Shown here one piece after another: positions 25,851 through 33,819 of a stretch of DNA of 64,000 nt (position 1 is its first letter; each line of letters starts with the position of its first letter). The position numbers were made by a program, and so were the translations under genes. Under the pieces are notes generated by a model. It searched no databases and was not told the origin of the DNA. It was given only the letters and a program-made list of their open reading frames with translations. Origin of the DNA: Blautia_A aquisgranensis (GTDB lineage Bacteria > Bacillota > Clostridia > Lachnospirales > Lachnospiraceae); contig NZ_JBBMEJ010000007.1 of assembly GCF_040096615.1 (NCBI RefSeq), forward strand, positions 1 through 64,000, read 5' to 3'.

Positions 25851-26906
25851 TCATACCTCCATGTGTTCGATGACAACTGCGTGGGCAATTCCGGGAATGC
25901 TGTCGCCTTCGTTAAAGCTTACCTTGGAAAGCAGTGCACCGGTTGGCACAAAAAGAATCCGTTTCCATTCGCCGGATACAACTTTGGGAAGGATATAAGC
26001 TGCCAGCACTGTGGCAGAGCAGCCACAGCCGCTTCCACCGGAATGAGTATCCTGAGTTTCATTATCATAGATCAGAAGTCCGCAGTCCTGATGAATGGAT
26101 GCAAGGTCGATATTCTGTTCGCTTAAAAGATCCAGAAGGATTTTTTGGCCGACGGTACCGAGATCACCGGTAAATACAGCATCGTAATCTGAAGGTGTGC
26201 GGCTGAAATCTGAGAAGTTTCTGGCAATGGTATCGCAGGCTGCAGGTGCCATGCAGCCGCCCATATTCATGGAATCCTTAAGGCCGTAATCCATGACACG
26301 TCCGGCGGTGAGTCCTGTGATAGCTGCAAAGCCTACTGAAGAACGAAGCGGAGAGCTTTTTGCCGGAGGCGTGGTGCTTAAAATGCAGGCACCGCTTCCT
26401 GTGACAGTCCAGGTGGCAGATAAGGGACGCTGATTTCCATATCCCAGGGGAAAACGAAATTCTTTTTCCGCGCTGGCAAAATGACTGGAGGTGACACAGA
26501 GAACACGGCTGCCAAAACCGGCAGTTAATGAAAGTGCTCCAAGAGAAAGCGATTCGCCCATGGTGGAGCAGGCACCGTACAGTCCGTAAAAAGGAATGCC
26601 GATTCCGGCAGAACCGAAACAGGTGGCTGCTGTCTGGGCCAGAAGATCGCCGGCAAACATAAGCTGGACATCGTCCGGTGTGAGTCTGGAACGGTTCAGA
26701 GCCAGGGTGGCGGTTTCTTTTTGCAGGGTGCTTTCGGCAGCTTCCCAGGTGTCACATCCGAACATAGGATCCTCGCAGACTATATCGAAAAGCTTTCCAA
26801 GAGGTCCTTCGCCCTCTTTCTGACTTACAATGGATGCACAGCTTTCTATATAAAGAGGCTCCCTAAAGGCAATGCTGGCTGCCCCTCTGTGAAGGTTTTT
26901 TATCAT
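25851..26906 (-). CDS. spoVAD: Stage V sporulation protein AD
   Basis: A 351-residue thiolase-fold protein that binds dipicolinic acid on the forespore side of the SpoVA channel. Thiolase-like features include the loop GLYGACSTMGESL and the C-terminal GGSGCGCSA. The start overlaps the spoVAC stop by four bases and the end abuts spoVAE, so translation is coupled. Confidence 0.95.
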   Translation of the reverse strand: MIKNLHRGAASIAFREPLYIESCASIVSQKEGEGPLGKLFDIVCEDPMFGCDTWEAAESTLQKETATLALNRSRLTPDDVQLMFAGDLLAQTAATCFGSAGIGIPFYGLYGACSTMGESLSLGALSLTAGFGSRVLCVTSSHFASAEKEFRFPLGYGNQRPLSATWTVTGSGACILSTTPPAKSSPLRSSVGFAAITGLTAGRVMDYGLKDSMNMGGCMAPAACDTIARNFSDFSRTPSDYDAVFTGDLGTVGQKILLDLLSEQNIDLASIHQDCGLLIYDNETQDTHSGGSGCGCSATVLAAYILPKVVSGEWKRILFVPTGALLSKVSFNEGDSIPGIAHAVVIEHMEV

Positions 26907-27361
26907 GCGATCACCCCCAGAAGTTTACAGATATAATAGATCAAGCCGAGAGCCCAGGCACTCATAATGCCATACAGGATCACAGGTCCGGCAATGGTAA
27001 ATATCTTGCAGCCGATACCAAAGACCTGTCCCTCTGCACGGAATTCAATGGCTGAGGCTGCCACAGAATTGGCGAAACCGGTAATGGGAACAAGACTTCC
27101 TGCACCTCCGAATTTGCCAATCTTCGGGTAGATGCCAAGGCCGGTGAGAATTACGCTGATGAGAATGAGAAGTACAGAACACCAGGTTCTCGCATCGGCT
27201 ATATCTGCGCCAAGTGCCTGCGCGGTATTGATGATAAACTGGCCTGCGAGACAGATCAGCCCTCCTGTGAAAAAAGCCTTCAGCATATTTACAGGAAGGC
27301 AGTGCGTGGGAGTTACCTGCTTTACATATTTTTCGTATTCTTTTTCATCGATATTACGCAT
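26903..27361 (-). CDS. spoVAC: Stage V sporulation protein AC
   Basis: A 152-residue membrane protein, proposed in Bacillus to be the mechanosensitive DPA channel. Four hydrophobic helices and the SpoVAC motif GGAGSLVPITGFANSV are visible. An upstream in-frame ATG at 27439 lies inside spoVAB and is rejected; the ATG at 27361 has AAAGGAGC upstream. Confidence 0.94.
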   Translation of the reverse strand: MRNIDEKEYEKYVKQVTPTHCLPVNMLKAFFTGGLICLAGQFIINTAQALGADIADARTWCSVLLILISVILTGLGIYPKIGKFGGAGSLVPITGFANSVAASAIEFRAEGQVFGIGCKIFTIAGPVILYGIMSAWALGLIYYICKLLGVIA

Positions 27362-27383
27362 GAAAATGCTCCTTTCATAAATC

Positions 27384-27800
27384 TTACATCCATCCCTTTG
27401 CATAGTAGAGAAGAGAGCCGAGGGTTTTTCCAGCGGCAATGAAGAGGATCACCAGGGAAAGGCCTTCCGTCAGCTTCAGTCTTCGGATAAATACGGGGAA
27501 AACCTTCGCGATCTCTGCGAGAGCCAGGATCCAGCCGCCTAAGAATATGCCGAAAAAAATACCGCATAATATAAGAAACCAGCTTCCAATAGGGAGAGGA
27601 ATGTTAAAAAGAAGAACGACAGTGCCGCTTATTGTACCCAGAAGAGACATATCTTCATATAGAAAAATATAGTCTGCTGTGTGGGTGATTCCGGCATATC
27701 GGGGAATAATGGAAAGACCGATCATCAGACCGGAAACGCCACCGGCTACAATAATACCGGCGCAAAAACCTGTGAAGCATAAAATAAGCTGCTGAAGCAT
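27384..27800 (-). CDS. spoVAB: Stage V sporulation protein AB
   Basis: A 138-residue integral membrane protein with four or five transmembrane helices, first gene of this spoVA operon. Its N-terminal GFCAGIIVAGGVSGLMIGL and the central IPRYAG segment fit SpoVAB. AAGGAGGG precedes the ATG and a candidate sigma-G promoter lies about 30-60 bases upstream. Confidence 0.9.
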   Translation of the reverse strand: MLQQLILCFTGFCAGIIVAGGVSGLMIGLSIIPRYAGITHTADYIFLYEDMSLLGTISGTVVLLFNIPLPIGSWFLILCGIFFGIFLGGWILALAEIAKVFPVFIRRLKLTEGLSLVILFIAAGKTLGSLLYYAKGWM

Positions 27801-27828
27801 TGAGGAATCCCTCCTTTGATAATGAGAA

Positions 27829-27858
27829 TAGTATTTGAAAATATAAAAATTTTATACG
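27829..27858 (-). promoter_or_regulatory. Candidate sigma-G promoter of spoVA
   Basis: On the minus strand CGTATA (27853-27858) and AATACTA (27829-27835) are spaced by 17 bases. They resemble the sigma-G consensus (TGAATA and CATACTA), the factor that drives spoVA in Bacillus. Each box deviates at one or two positions. Confidence 0.55.
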
Positions 27859-27976
27859 ACAATCTTAAAAAATAAGAATTTCTGTACATTTTCGGTTACA
27901 GATAGTATAATAAAGTTGCTGCTTTATGGACTGACAGCAGTTGAATAAAAATAAGATCAGCAACAGGAGGTCGGAT

Positions 27977-28714
27977 ATGCAGGATGCTTTTTCTCGTATG
28001 GAATTGCTTGTGGGAAACGCAGGCGAAAAAAAAATCAGCAGGGCGAAGATCGCAGTATTCGGTCTTGGGGGAGCTGGTTCATATGCGACTGATGCTCTTG
28101 CAAGGTGCGGGGTGGGAAGCCTGACGCTGGTCGATCATGCGAAGATCACACTGCCGAATGTCAGCAGCCAGATCCTGGCAGTTCATTCTACGATAGGGAT
28201 GAGCAAGGTTGAGGCAGCAAAAAAAAGAATTCATGATATTGATGAGAATATTCTGGTACATACTTACGAAACCTTTTATAATGAAGAAACAGCCGGAATG
28301 TTTGATCTGCATGCTTTTGATTACGTGGTAGATGCTATGGGAACGCTGTCATCGAAACTGCTTCTGATCAGCAGGGCGAAGGAGGCGCGTGTGCCGGTGA
28401 TCTCATGCCTGGATATGGGAAATAAGCTAGATCCTTCCAGACTGGAAATCACAGACATCAGCAGAACTGCGGTATGCCCGGTGGCTAAAGCTATGAAGAT
28501 GGAATTACGGAAACGTGGAATCCGTAAACTGAAAGTTCTTTATTCCAAAGAACGTCCGGTGAAAGAACGGATTTTCAGACGAAAACGCAATAATGTGCCG
28601 ACCAAACCTGTGGAAGGAAATATTTCTTTTGTGCTGGGGACAGCAGGATGTTTTCTTGCAGGCGAAGTGGTCAGGGATATCCTGTCAACAGGAATGAATG
28701 TGAGAAACGGATGA
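27977..28714 (+). CDS. tcdA: tRNA threonylcarbamoyladenosine dehydratase (TcdA/CsdL)
   Basis: A 245-residue ThiF/E1-like enzyme that cyclises t6A37 in tRNA to ct6A using ATP. The nucleotide-binding motif is GLGGAGSYATDALARCG (about residues 30-46), with DHAKITLPNVSSQ and the family-typical RRKRNNVP. The ATG at 27977 has CAGGAGG at six-base spacing; an earlier start is not supported. A dedicated sulfur acceptor gene is not adjacent. Confidence 0.92.
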   Translation: MQDAFSRMELLVGNAGEKKISRAKIAVFGLGGAGSYATDALARCGVGSLTLVDHAKITLPNVSSQILAVHSTIGMSKVEAAKKRIHDIDENILVHTYETFYNEETAGMFDLHAFDYVVDAMGTLSSKLLLISRAKEARVPVISCLDMGNKLDPSRLEITDISRTAVCPVAKAMKMELRKRGIRKLKVLYSKERPVKERIFRRKRNNVPTKPVEGNISFVLGTAGCFLAGEVVRDILSTGMNVRNG

Positions 28715-28781
28715 GAGAGGCAGACAAAAGCGCTGCTTTATAATATAGAAATAAAAACAGAAAGACTGAGGAACAGAAATT

Positions 28782-29699
28782 TTGAATCAGAAATTAACAG
28801 AAATGTTTTGTGACCTTCTTGGTGAGGAGAGGGTTTTGACAGAGGAGCCAATGAAGCTTCATACGACTTTTAGGATCGGAGGACCGGCAGATCTGTTTCT
28901 GGTGCCGGAGACGGAAGCTGAGGTCAGCGAAATCATAAAGATCTGCAGGAACGCAGATATGCCGTACTTTATCCTGGGAAACGGAAGCAACCTTCTTGTA
29001 GGAGATGGAGGCTACCGAGGAGTGGTTATTCAGGTGTATAAGAATATGTCTTCTGTGAGAACAGAGGGAAATGTGATCATAGCTCAGGCAGGTGCCCTGC
29101 TCTCTTCTGTGGCAGCGGCTGCAAAAAAAGCTTCTCTTACAGGTTTTGAGTTTGCCGGTGGAATTCCGGGAACTGTAGGCGGTGCTGTTGTGATGAATGC
29201 AGGTGCTTATGGTGGCGAGATGAAAGATGTGCTGCTGGAGGTAACTGTAATGGATGGCAGGGGCGAGATCTTTACGATCCCGGCAGAGAAGCTGGAACTG
29301 GGATATCGTACCAGCATCATCAAAAAAGCAGGATATACTGTTCTGAAAGCGAAGATACGTCTGGAAGAGGGAAATCAGGAAGAAATCCGCGAGAAGATGA
29401 AGGATCTGACGATTCGAAGGACTACGAAGCAGCCGCTGGAATATCCCAGTGCAGGAAGCACTTTTAAGAGACCGGAGGGATATTTTGCCGGAAAGCTTGT
29501 GATGGACAGCGGACTTGCAGGATACCGTGTAGGCGGTGCCCAGGTTTCCGAGAAGCATTGCGGTTTTGTGATTAATGCAGGAAATGCAACGGCAAAAGAC
29601 GTCCGCACTTTGATGGATAATGTCAGAGATATCGTTTATGAGAAATATGGTGTCACTCTGGAACCGGAAGTGAAGTTCCTTGGAGATTTTGAGAACTGA
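28782..29699 (+). CDS. murB: UDP-N-acetylenolpyruvoylglucosamine reductase
   Basis: An FAD enzyme of 305 residues that reduces UDP-GlcNAc-enolpyruvate to UDP-MurNAc in peptidoglycan synthesis. Visible are the FAD-binding HTTFRIGGPAD and LGNGSNLLVGDGG, GIPGTVGGAVVMNAGAYGGE, and the catalytic Ser in YPSAGSTFKRP, typical of type II MurB. The start is TTG at 28782 with GAGGAAC upstream; ATG 28803 is an alternative. It heads the murB-rapZ-whiA-crh string. Confidence 0.95.
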   Translation: MNQKLTEMFCDLLGEERVLTEEPMKLHTTFRIGGPADLFLVPETEAEVSEIIKICRNADMPYFILGNGSNLLVGDGGYRGVVIQVYKNMSSVRTEGNVIIAQAGALLSSVAAAAKKASLTGFEFAGGIPGTVGGAVVMNAGAYGGEMKDVLLEVTVMDGRGEIFTIPAEKLELGYRTSIIKKAGYTVLKAKIRLEEGNQEEIREKMKDLTIRRTTKQPLEYPSAGSTFKRPEGYFAGKLVMDSGLAGYRVGGAQVSEKHCGFVINAGNATAKDVRTLMDNVRDIVYEKYGVTLEPEVKFLGDFEN

Positions 29700-29750
29700 T
29701 CATGACCGGATGTGCACACGGACAGTAACATGGAGAAAGGAAGAGAGAAA

Positions 29751-30629
29751 ATGCGTTTTGTGATCGTAACAGGAGTTTCGGGAGCCGGAAAAACAGCTGC
29801 CCTTAAAATGCTGGAGGATATGGGATATTTTTGCGTGGATAATCTTCCGATTCAGCTTCTGGAAAAATTTGCATCTCTTCTTCCGGAAATGCAGAGTGAG
29901 AATGTAAGAAATGTAGCGTTGGGAATCGATGCCAGAAGCGGAAGCGCACTGGATGAGCTGGAAGTTGTCCTGAACCGGATGAAGAATACAGGATATGACT
30001 ATGAGATCCTTTTTATGGATGCAGAAGATCCTGTGCTTGTGAAACGATATAAGGAGTCCAGAAGAAGTCATCCCCTTGCCAGAACCGGAAGAGTGGATGA
30101 AGGAATCCGCCTGGAACGTGAGAAAACAAAATTTCTGCGAAAACGTGCGGATTACATTATTGATACCAGTCATCTGCTTACCAGAGAGCTTCGCCAGGAA
30201 ATCGAAAAGATCTTTGTGGATGACAGGGAGTTCAGTAATATTATGATCTCGGTTCTTTCCTTTGGTTTTAAATATGGAATTCCGGCTGATGCGGATCTTG
30301 TGTTTGATGTACGTTTTCTGCCGAATCCCTATTATGTGGATGAACTTCGTCCGCTGACCGGCCTGGATGATGCAGTATTTAATTATGTGATGGACAGCGA
30401 TATTGCGAAGGCTTTTGCTGATAAACTGGAGGATATGATCCGTTTTCTGATTCCCAATTATATTAAAGAGGGAAAAACAAGTCTTGTGATCGGTATCGGC
30501 TGTACCGGTGGAAAACACCGTTCCGTTACCATAGCCAGAGAGCTTTTTTCTAGACTGTCGCAGTCCGGTGATTATGGAATACGACTGGAGCACAGAGATG
30601 CGGAGAAGGACAGACTTCTGAAGAAATAA
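29751..30629 (+). CDS. rapZ: RNase adapter / nucleotide-binding protein RapZ (YvcJ)
   Basis: A 292-residue P-loop protein. Walker A is GVSGAGKT, and the C-terminal domain contains the conserved GIGCTGGKHRSV. The Gram-positive homologue YvcJ binds and hydrolyses nucleotides; in enteric bacteria the family controls GlmY/GlmZ small RNAs and amino-sugar supply, which fits the neighbouring murB. The start at 29751 has GGAAAGGAAGAG upstream; the longer frame to 29712 does not. Confidence 0.94.
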   Translation: MRFVIVTGVSGAGKTAALKMLEDMGYFCVDNLPIQLLEKFASLLPEMQSENVRNVALGIDARSGSALDELEVVLNRMKNTGYDYEILFMDAEDPVLVKRYKESRRSHPLARTGRVDEGIRLEREKTKFLRKRADYIIDTSHLLTRELRQEIEKIFVDDREFSNIMISVLSFGFKYGIPADADLVFDVRFLPNPYYVDELRPLTGLDDAVFNYVMDSDIAKAFADKLEDMIRFLIPNYIKEGKTSLVIGIGCTGGKHRSVTIARELFSRLSQSGDYGIRLEHRDAEKDRLLKK

Positions 30630-30647
30630 TATAAAAGAGGGTTCGGG

Positions 30648-31604
30648 ATGTCATTTTCAGGAAAGGTCAAGGAGGAACTTGCGGGGCAGTTCAGTCCGGC
30701 AAGACACTGTCAGGTAGCAGAAATGGCTGCACTGCTGTGTGGCTGCGGTCATGTGGAAAAGCTGCCGGATGGAAATACAAGACTGTGGATTCAGACAGAA
30801 AATGAAGCAGTTGCAAGAAAAAGCTTTACATTATTGCGAAAAACATTTAATATAGAGACAGCGATTGTTATCCGGGAGGGCTCCCATCTGAAACGAGGCA
30901 GGGTGTATCTCGTGGAGGTTACGGATCCTGTCAGAGCAGAACAGGTTCTTCAGGGAACGAAGCTTTCTGTGGATAACGAGACCGGGTTACTTGAAATGGA
31001 TAATTCGCTTGTGGTTCAGATGAGCTGCTGCAAGCGTGCATTTATTCGCGGCACTTTTTTATCGTCAGGATCGATCAGTGATCCCGAGAAGGGATATCAC
31101 TTTGAGATTGTATGTCCTGACAGAAGAAAAGCAGAACAATTACAGGGGATTATCCGCAGTTTTCACGTAGAAGCTAAGATAGTAGTGCGCAAGAAATCAT
31201 ATGTGGTCTATGTGAAGGAGGGCGCGCAGATCGTCGATATGCTGGCAGTCATGGAGGCGAATGTGGCACTTATGGATCTGGAGAATATCCGGATACTTAA
31301 GGAGATGCGTAATTCAGTAAACCGTAAGGTGAACTGTGAAGCTGCGAATATCAATAAAACGGTAAATGCGGCGGTGAGGCAGGTAGAGGATATAGAATTG
31401 ATCGGCAGAACTGCTGGTTTTGAGAGCCTGAGCGATGGGCTGGCGCAGGTAGCTAGGCTGAGGTTGCAGTATCCGGATGCCACACTGAAAGAATTAGGTA
31501 TGATGTTGAATCCGCAGGTGGGCAAATCAGGTGTGAACCACCGGCTTCGTAAGCTGAGTGAGATCGCAGATGAGCTGCGGAAGAACAAGGAGGAGCTATT
31601 ATGA
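30648..31604 (+). CDS. whiA: WhiA sporulation/cell-division regulator
   Basis: A 318-residue DNA-binding protein joining a LAGLIDADG homing-endonuclease-like N-terminal domain (about 20-200) to a C-terminal helix-turn-helix (YPDATLKELGMMLNPQVGKSGVNHRL). It lies 18 bases after rapZ. In Bacillus the order is yvcJ-yvcK-whiA-crh; here the yvcK homologue between rapZ and whiA is missing. The stop overlaps the next start by four bases. Confidence 0.96.
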   Translation: MSFSGKVKEELAGQFSPARHCQVAEMAALLCGCGHVEKLPDGNTRLWIQTENEAVARKSFTLLRKTFNIETAIVIREGSHLKRGRVYLVEVTDPVRAEQVLQGTKLSVDNETGLLEMDNSLVVQMSCCKRAFIRGTFLSSGSISDPEKGYHFEIVCPDRRKAEQLQGIIRSFHVEAKIVVRKKSYVVYVKEGAQIVDMLAVMEANVALMDLENIRILKEMRNSVNRKVNCEAANINKTVNAAVRQVEDIELIGRTAGFESLSDGLAQVARLRLQYPDATLKELGMMLNPQVGKSGVNHRLRKLSEIADELRKNKEELL

Positions 31605-31855
31605 TTAAAAAACCAATCACTATCAACTTATCCACTGGACTGGAGGCGAGACCTGTGGCACAGCTTGTTCAGGTGGCAAGCCAGTTTAACAGTGAAATTT
31701 ATGTTGAGATTGGCAAGAAGAGAGTCAATGCGAAGAGTATCATGGGAATGATGACTCTGGGACTTGATGCTGGAGAGGAAATCACACTTTCTGCCAATGG
31801 TGATGATGAGAATGCAGCAATGGAGAGCATTGAGCAGTATTTAAGTAATCAGTAA
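31601..31855 (+). CDS. crh: Crh-like HPr-family protein with Glu15
   Basis: An 84-residue HPr-fold protein. The active-site His15 of the sugar phosphotransferase HPr is replaced by Glu (GLEARP, residues 13-18), while the regulatory Ser46 is kept (AKSIMGMM). Bacillus Crh has Gln at position 15 and also follows whiA, so this is most likely a Crh: unable to carry phosphate in the PTS relay, but able to act as a CcpA co-regulator when Ser46 is phosphorylated. The start overlaps whiA (ATGA) with AAGGAGG upstream. Confidence 0.88.
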   Translation: MIKKPITINLSTGLEARPVAQLVQVASQFNSEIYVEIGKKRVNAKSIMGMMTLGLDAGEEITLSANGDDENAAMESIEQYLSNQ

Positions 31856-31908
31856 TCAATTTGGACAGAGCAGTCTGTGAAGAATAAATTCTTCCAGACG
31901 TGGAACAT

Positions 31909-31955
31909 AAAGGGATACAGACGGAAAGGAAGACCGATTCCCGCTGTATCCCTTT
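31909..31955 (+). promoter_or_regulatory. Perfect 12-bp stem-loop after crh
   Basis: AAAGGGATACAG (31909-31920) and CTGTATCCCTTT (31944-31955) pair perfectly around a 23-base loop. No T-run follows, so it is not a classical terminator; it may stabilise the upstream mRNA or be a weak bidirectional terminator. Confidence 0.55.
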
Positions 31956-32001
31956 CCGCTTAAAGTGGATGTCTACTAAGTAAGAAAGAGGAAGATTACC
32001 T

Positions 32002-33081
32002 ATGTCAAAAGTATTAAAATTTATTGTACATCTTGTTGTAATATGTACTCTGATCTGTGTGCTGGGACTTGTTCTGCCGCCATTTTTTGGAGTAAGAACT
32101 GTGATCGTGGATAAATCCGCAAATGCTACGAACCTTCCTGTAGGTTCTGTTACATATGCAGTTCCGGCAAAGAGTTCTGAGGTGGGACCTGGAACGTCGA
32201 TTCTTGTACAGAAGGATTCCAAGACATATAAATATACAATTACCGAGTTGGATGTTTCCAAGGGAACAGGAACTGTTACTGATCAGTCAGTTTCCGGCGG
32301 TAAAACACTTACAATCAAGGTTGGTGATTATGTGCCAAAGGTTGTAGTGACAATTGGATTTGTGGGCTATCTTCTGGTAGCTACAGAGAGTATTGAAGGG
32401 CTCATTATTCTGGGACTTGTTGTTTTGTTCCTGATTATTCTTTATGTGATTGCAGAACTCTGGAAGAAGGATCCGGATGATATCGAAGATGATACATATG
32501 ATCCGGAACCAGGCTATGTGAAATCAAAAAAAGAACTTAAGCGTGAAGAGAAAGCGCGTGCCAGAAGAATGAAGGAAGAAGACAGAGAACTCCTTCAGGA
32601 AGAAAAAGCACATAAGAAAAAAAAGAAAAAAGCAGATAAGCGTAAAGTCCGTACCGGCGGTTTCGTGGATGAGATTGATGAGGATGACATGACAGAAAGA
32701 ACAGCTGTCGGACGTACATCTGCGATTCAGCAGACGGCGCAGACAGCTGCCAGTGAGGCACATGAGGAACTGAAGAAAGAAATTGCGGCAGCAACTTCAG
32801 AAGAAAGTGATATGTTTTCTCGGCTGGAACAGCCTGAACGTACAATTACTGAACGAAGAAAACCGGCAAGAGTACAGCAAATACAGAAAGAAGTTCGGAC
32901 AGAAGAAACGCCAGTTGCTATCGGTAATCTTGCAATGCCGTCTCTTACAGCTGCACAGCTTGCAAGCCGCGTAAAGAAAGCAGGAGATGCACCGGATATC
33001 GTGAAAGACGATATCACAAAGGTTACGTTGTTTGACTACTCCGATATCATCAGCGGTGAAGCAGACGACATAGAAGAATAA
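32002..33081 (+). CDS. Signal-peptidase-like membrane protein lacking the catalytic Ser
   Basis: A 359-residue protein. One N-terminal membrane helix (about 5-30) is followed by a small beta domain resembling S24/S26 signal peptidases (LPVGSVTYAVPAKSSEVGPGTSILV, split by residue: LPVGSVTYA at about 46-54). A second helix (about 130-150) leads to a long, highly charged cytoplasmic tail with a Lys-rich patch. Where SipW-type enzymes have Ser-Met-x-Pro just before the LPVGS-like strand, this protein has N-A-T-N, so peptidase activity is unlikely. It stands alone between crh and the S10 operon. Function unknown. Confidence 0.72.
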   Translation: MSKVLKFIVHLVVICTLICVLGLVLPPFFGVRTVIVDKSANATNLPVGSVTYAVPAKSSEVGPGTSILVQKDSKTYKYTITELDVSKGTGTVTDQSVSGGKTLTIKVGDYVPKVVVTIGFVGYLLVATESIEGLIILGLVVLFLIILYVIAELWKKDPDDIEDDTYDPEPGYVKSKKELKREEKARARRMKEEDRELLQEEKAHKKKKKKADKRKVRTGGFVDEIDEDDMTERTAVGRTSAIQQTAQTAASEAHEELKKEIAAATSEESDMFSRLEQPERTITERRKPARVQQIQKEVRTEETPVAIGNLAMPSLTAAQLASRVKKAGDAPDIVKDDITKVTLFDYSDIISGEADDIEE

Positions 33082-33103
33082 TAACTACCTATTATATAAG
33101 AAG

Positions 33104-33133
33104 GAAACGGTTCAGAAATGAGCCGTTTTTTCT
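33104..33133 (+). terminator. Terminator upstream of the S10 operon
   Basis: AAACGGTTCA and TGAGCCGTTTTTT form a stem with a four-base loop and T-run, ending the preceding transcript. Confidence 0.85.
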
Positions 33134-33178
33134 ATTTTAGATAAAATGAAAAAAAATTAAAAAAATTTAAAAAAACAC

Positions 33179-33207
33179 TTGCATTCTGGAGAATCATCGT
33201 ATATACT
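33179..33207 (+). promoter_or_regulatory. S10 operon promoter with A-rich UP element
   Basis: TTGCAT (33179-33184) and TATACT (33202-33207) are spaced by 17 bases. About 30 bases of A/T-only tracts lie directly upstream, as in UP elements. The rpmJ operon promoter at 52771 has the same design. Confidence 0.85.
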
Positions 33208-33214
33208 AATCCTT

Positions 33215-33420
33215 GCTGTGACATTGATAGCTATGAAGCGCGAGGTTGCTGCCACACTGGCAGGTTTTCCGTGGAGCGAATGTCAAGTTAGGAAACTGAC
33301 GACAAGTCACTGTACAAAGTTCAATAACCATCATGGGATGGGCGTGTGTGTAAATATACCATGACACACACGGAGATGTGTACAGTCGCCGCTTGTCGTA
33401 CTGCTATATAAGTACGAATA
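33215..33420 (+). ncRNA. Structured leader RNA of the S10 operon
   Basis: The 229 bases between promoter and rpsJ contain two strong predicted domains. In the first, TGACATT (33219-33225) pairs with AATGTCA (33279-33285) and encloses CTGCCA/TGGCAG. In the second, ACGACAAG (33299-33306) pairs with CTTGTCGT (33392-33399), ACTGTACA (33309-33316) with TGTACAGT (33379-33386), and GTGTGTG (33344-33350) with CACACAC (33365-33371). Such nested complementarity suggests a ribosomal-protein-binding autoregulatory leader. I cannot match it to a named family by eye. Confidence 0.7.
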
Positions 33421-33436
33421 GGAGGAGACTTTTTTT

Positions 33437-33754
33437 ATGGCAAATCAGGTAATGAGAATCACATTAAAGGCATATGATCATCAGCTCGTTGATGCATCTG
33501 CAGCAAAGATCATCGAGACAGTAAAGAAGAACGGAGCAATGGTAAGTGGACCGGTTCCGCTTCCTACTAAGAAAGAGGTTGTTACAATCTTAAGAGCTGT
33601 TCATAAATACAAAGATTCCAGAGAGCAGTTTGAGCAGAGAACACATAAGAGACTTATCGATATCCTGACACCAACTCAGAAAACAGTAGATGCACTTTCC
33701 AGACTGGAGATGCCGGCTGGTGTTCACATCGATATCAAAATGAAAAATCGTTAA
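33437..33754 (+). CDS. rpsJ: Small ribosomal subunit protein S10
   Basis: A 105-residue protein of the 30S head, and the NusE component of antitermination complexes. The conserved MRITLKAYDHQLVD start, the loop GPVPLPTKKEV and the C-terminal LPAGVHIDIK-like end (MPAGVHIDIK) are present. It is the first gene of the S10 operon, with AGGAGG upstream, and follows a long structured leader that is a likely site of feedback control. Confidence 0.98.
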   Translation: MANQVMRITLKAYDHQLVDASAAKIIETVKKNGAMVSGPVPLPTKKEVVTILRAVHKYKDSREQFEQRTHKRLIDILTPTQKTVDALSRLEMPAGVHIDIKMKNR

Positions 33755-33819
33755 TAATGTCATTTGACATTAACTATATGATTACCGAATGGTAATCCGC
33801 TATAAGGAGGAAGAAAGAA

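Noticed and set aside
29700..30593. 297-codon minus-strand frame opposite rapZ
   Set aside because: It mirrors the rapZ coding sequence and has no homology features; rapZ has all family motifs.
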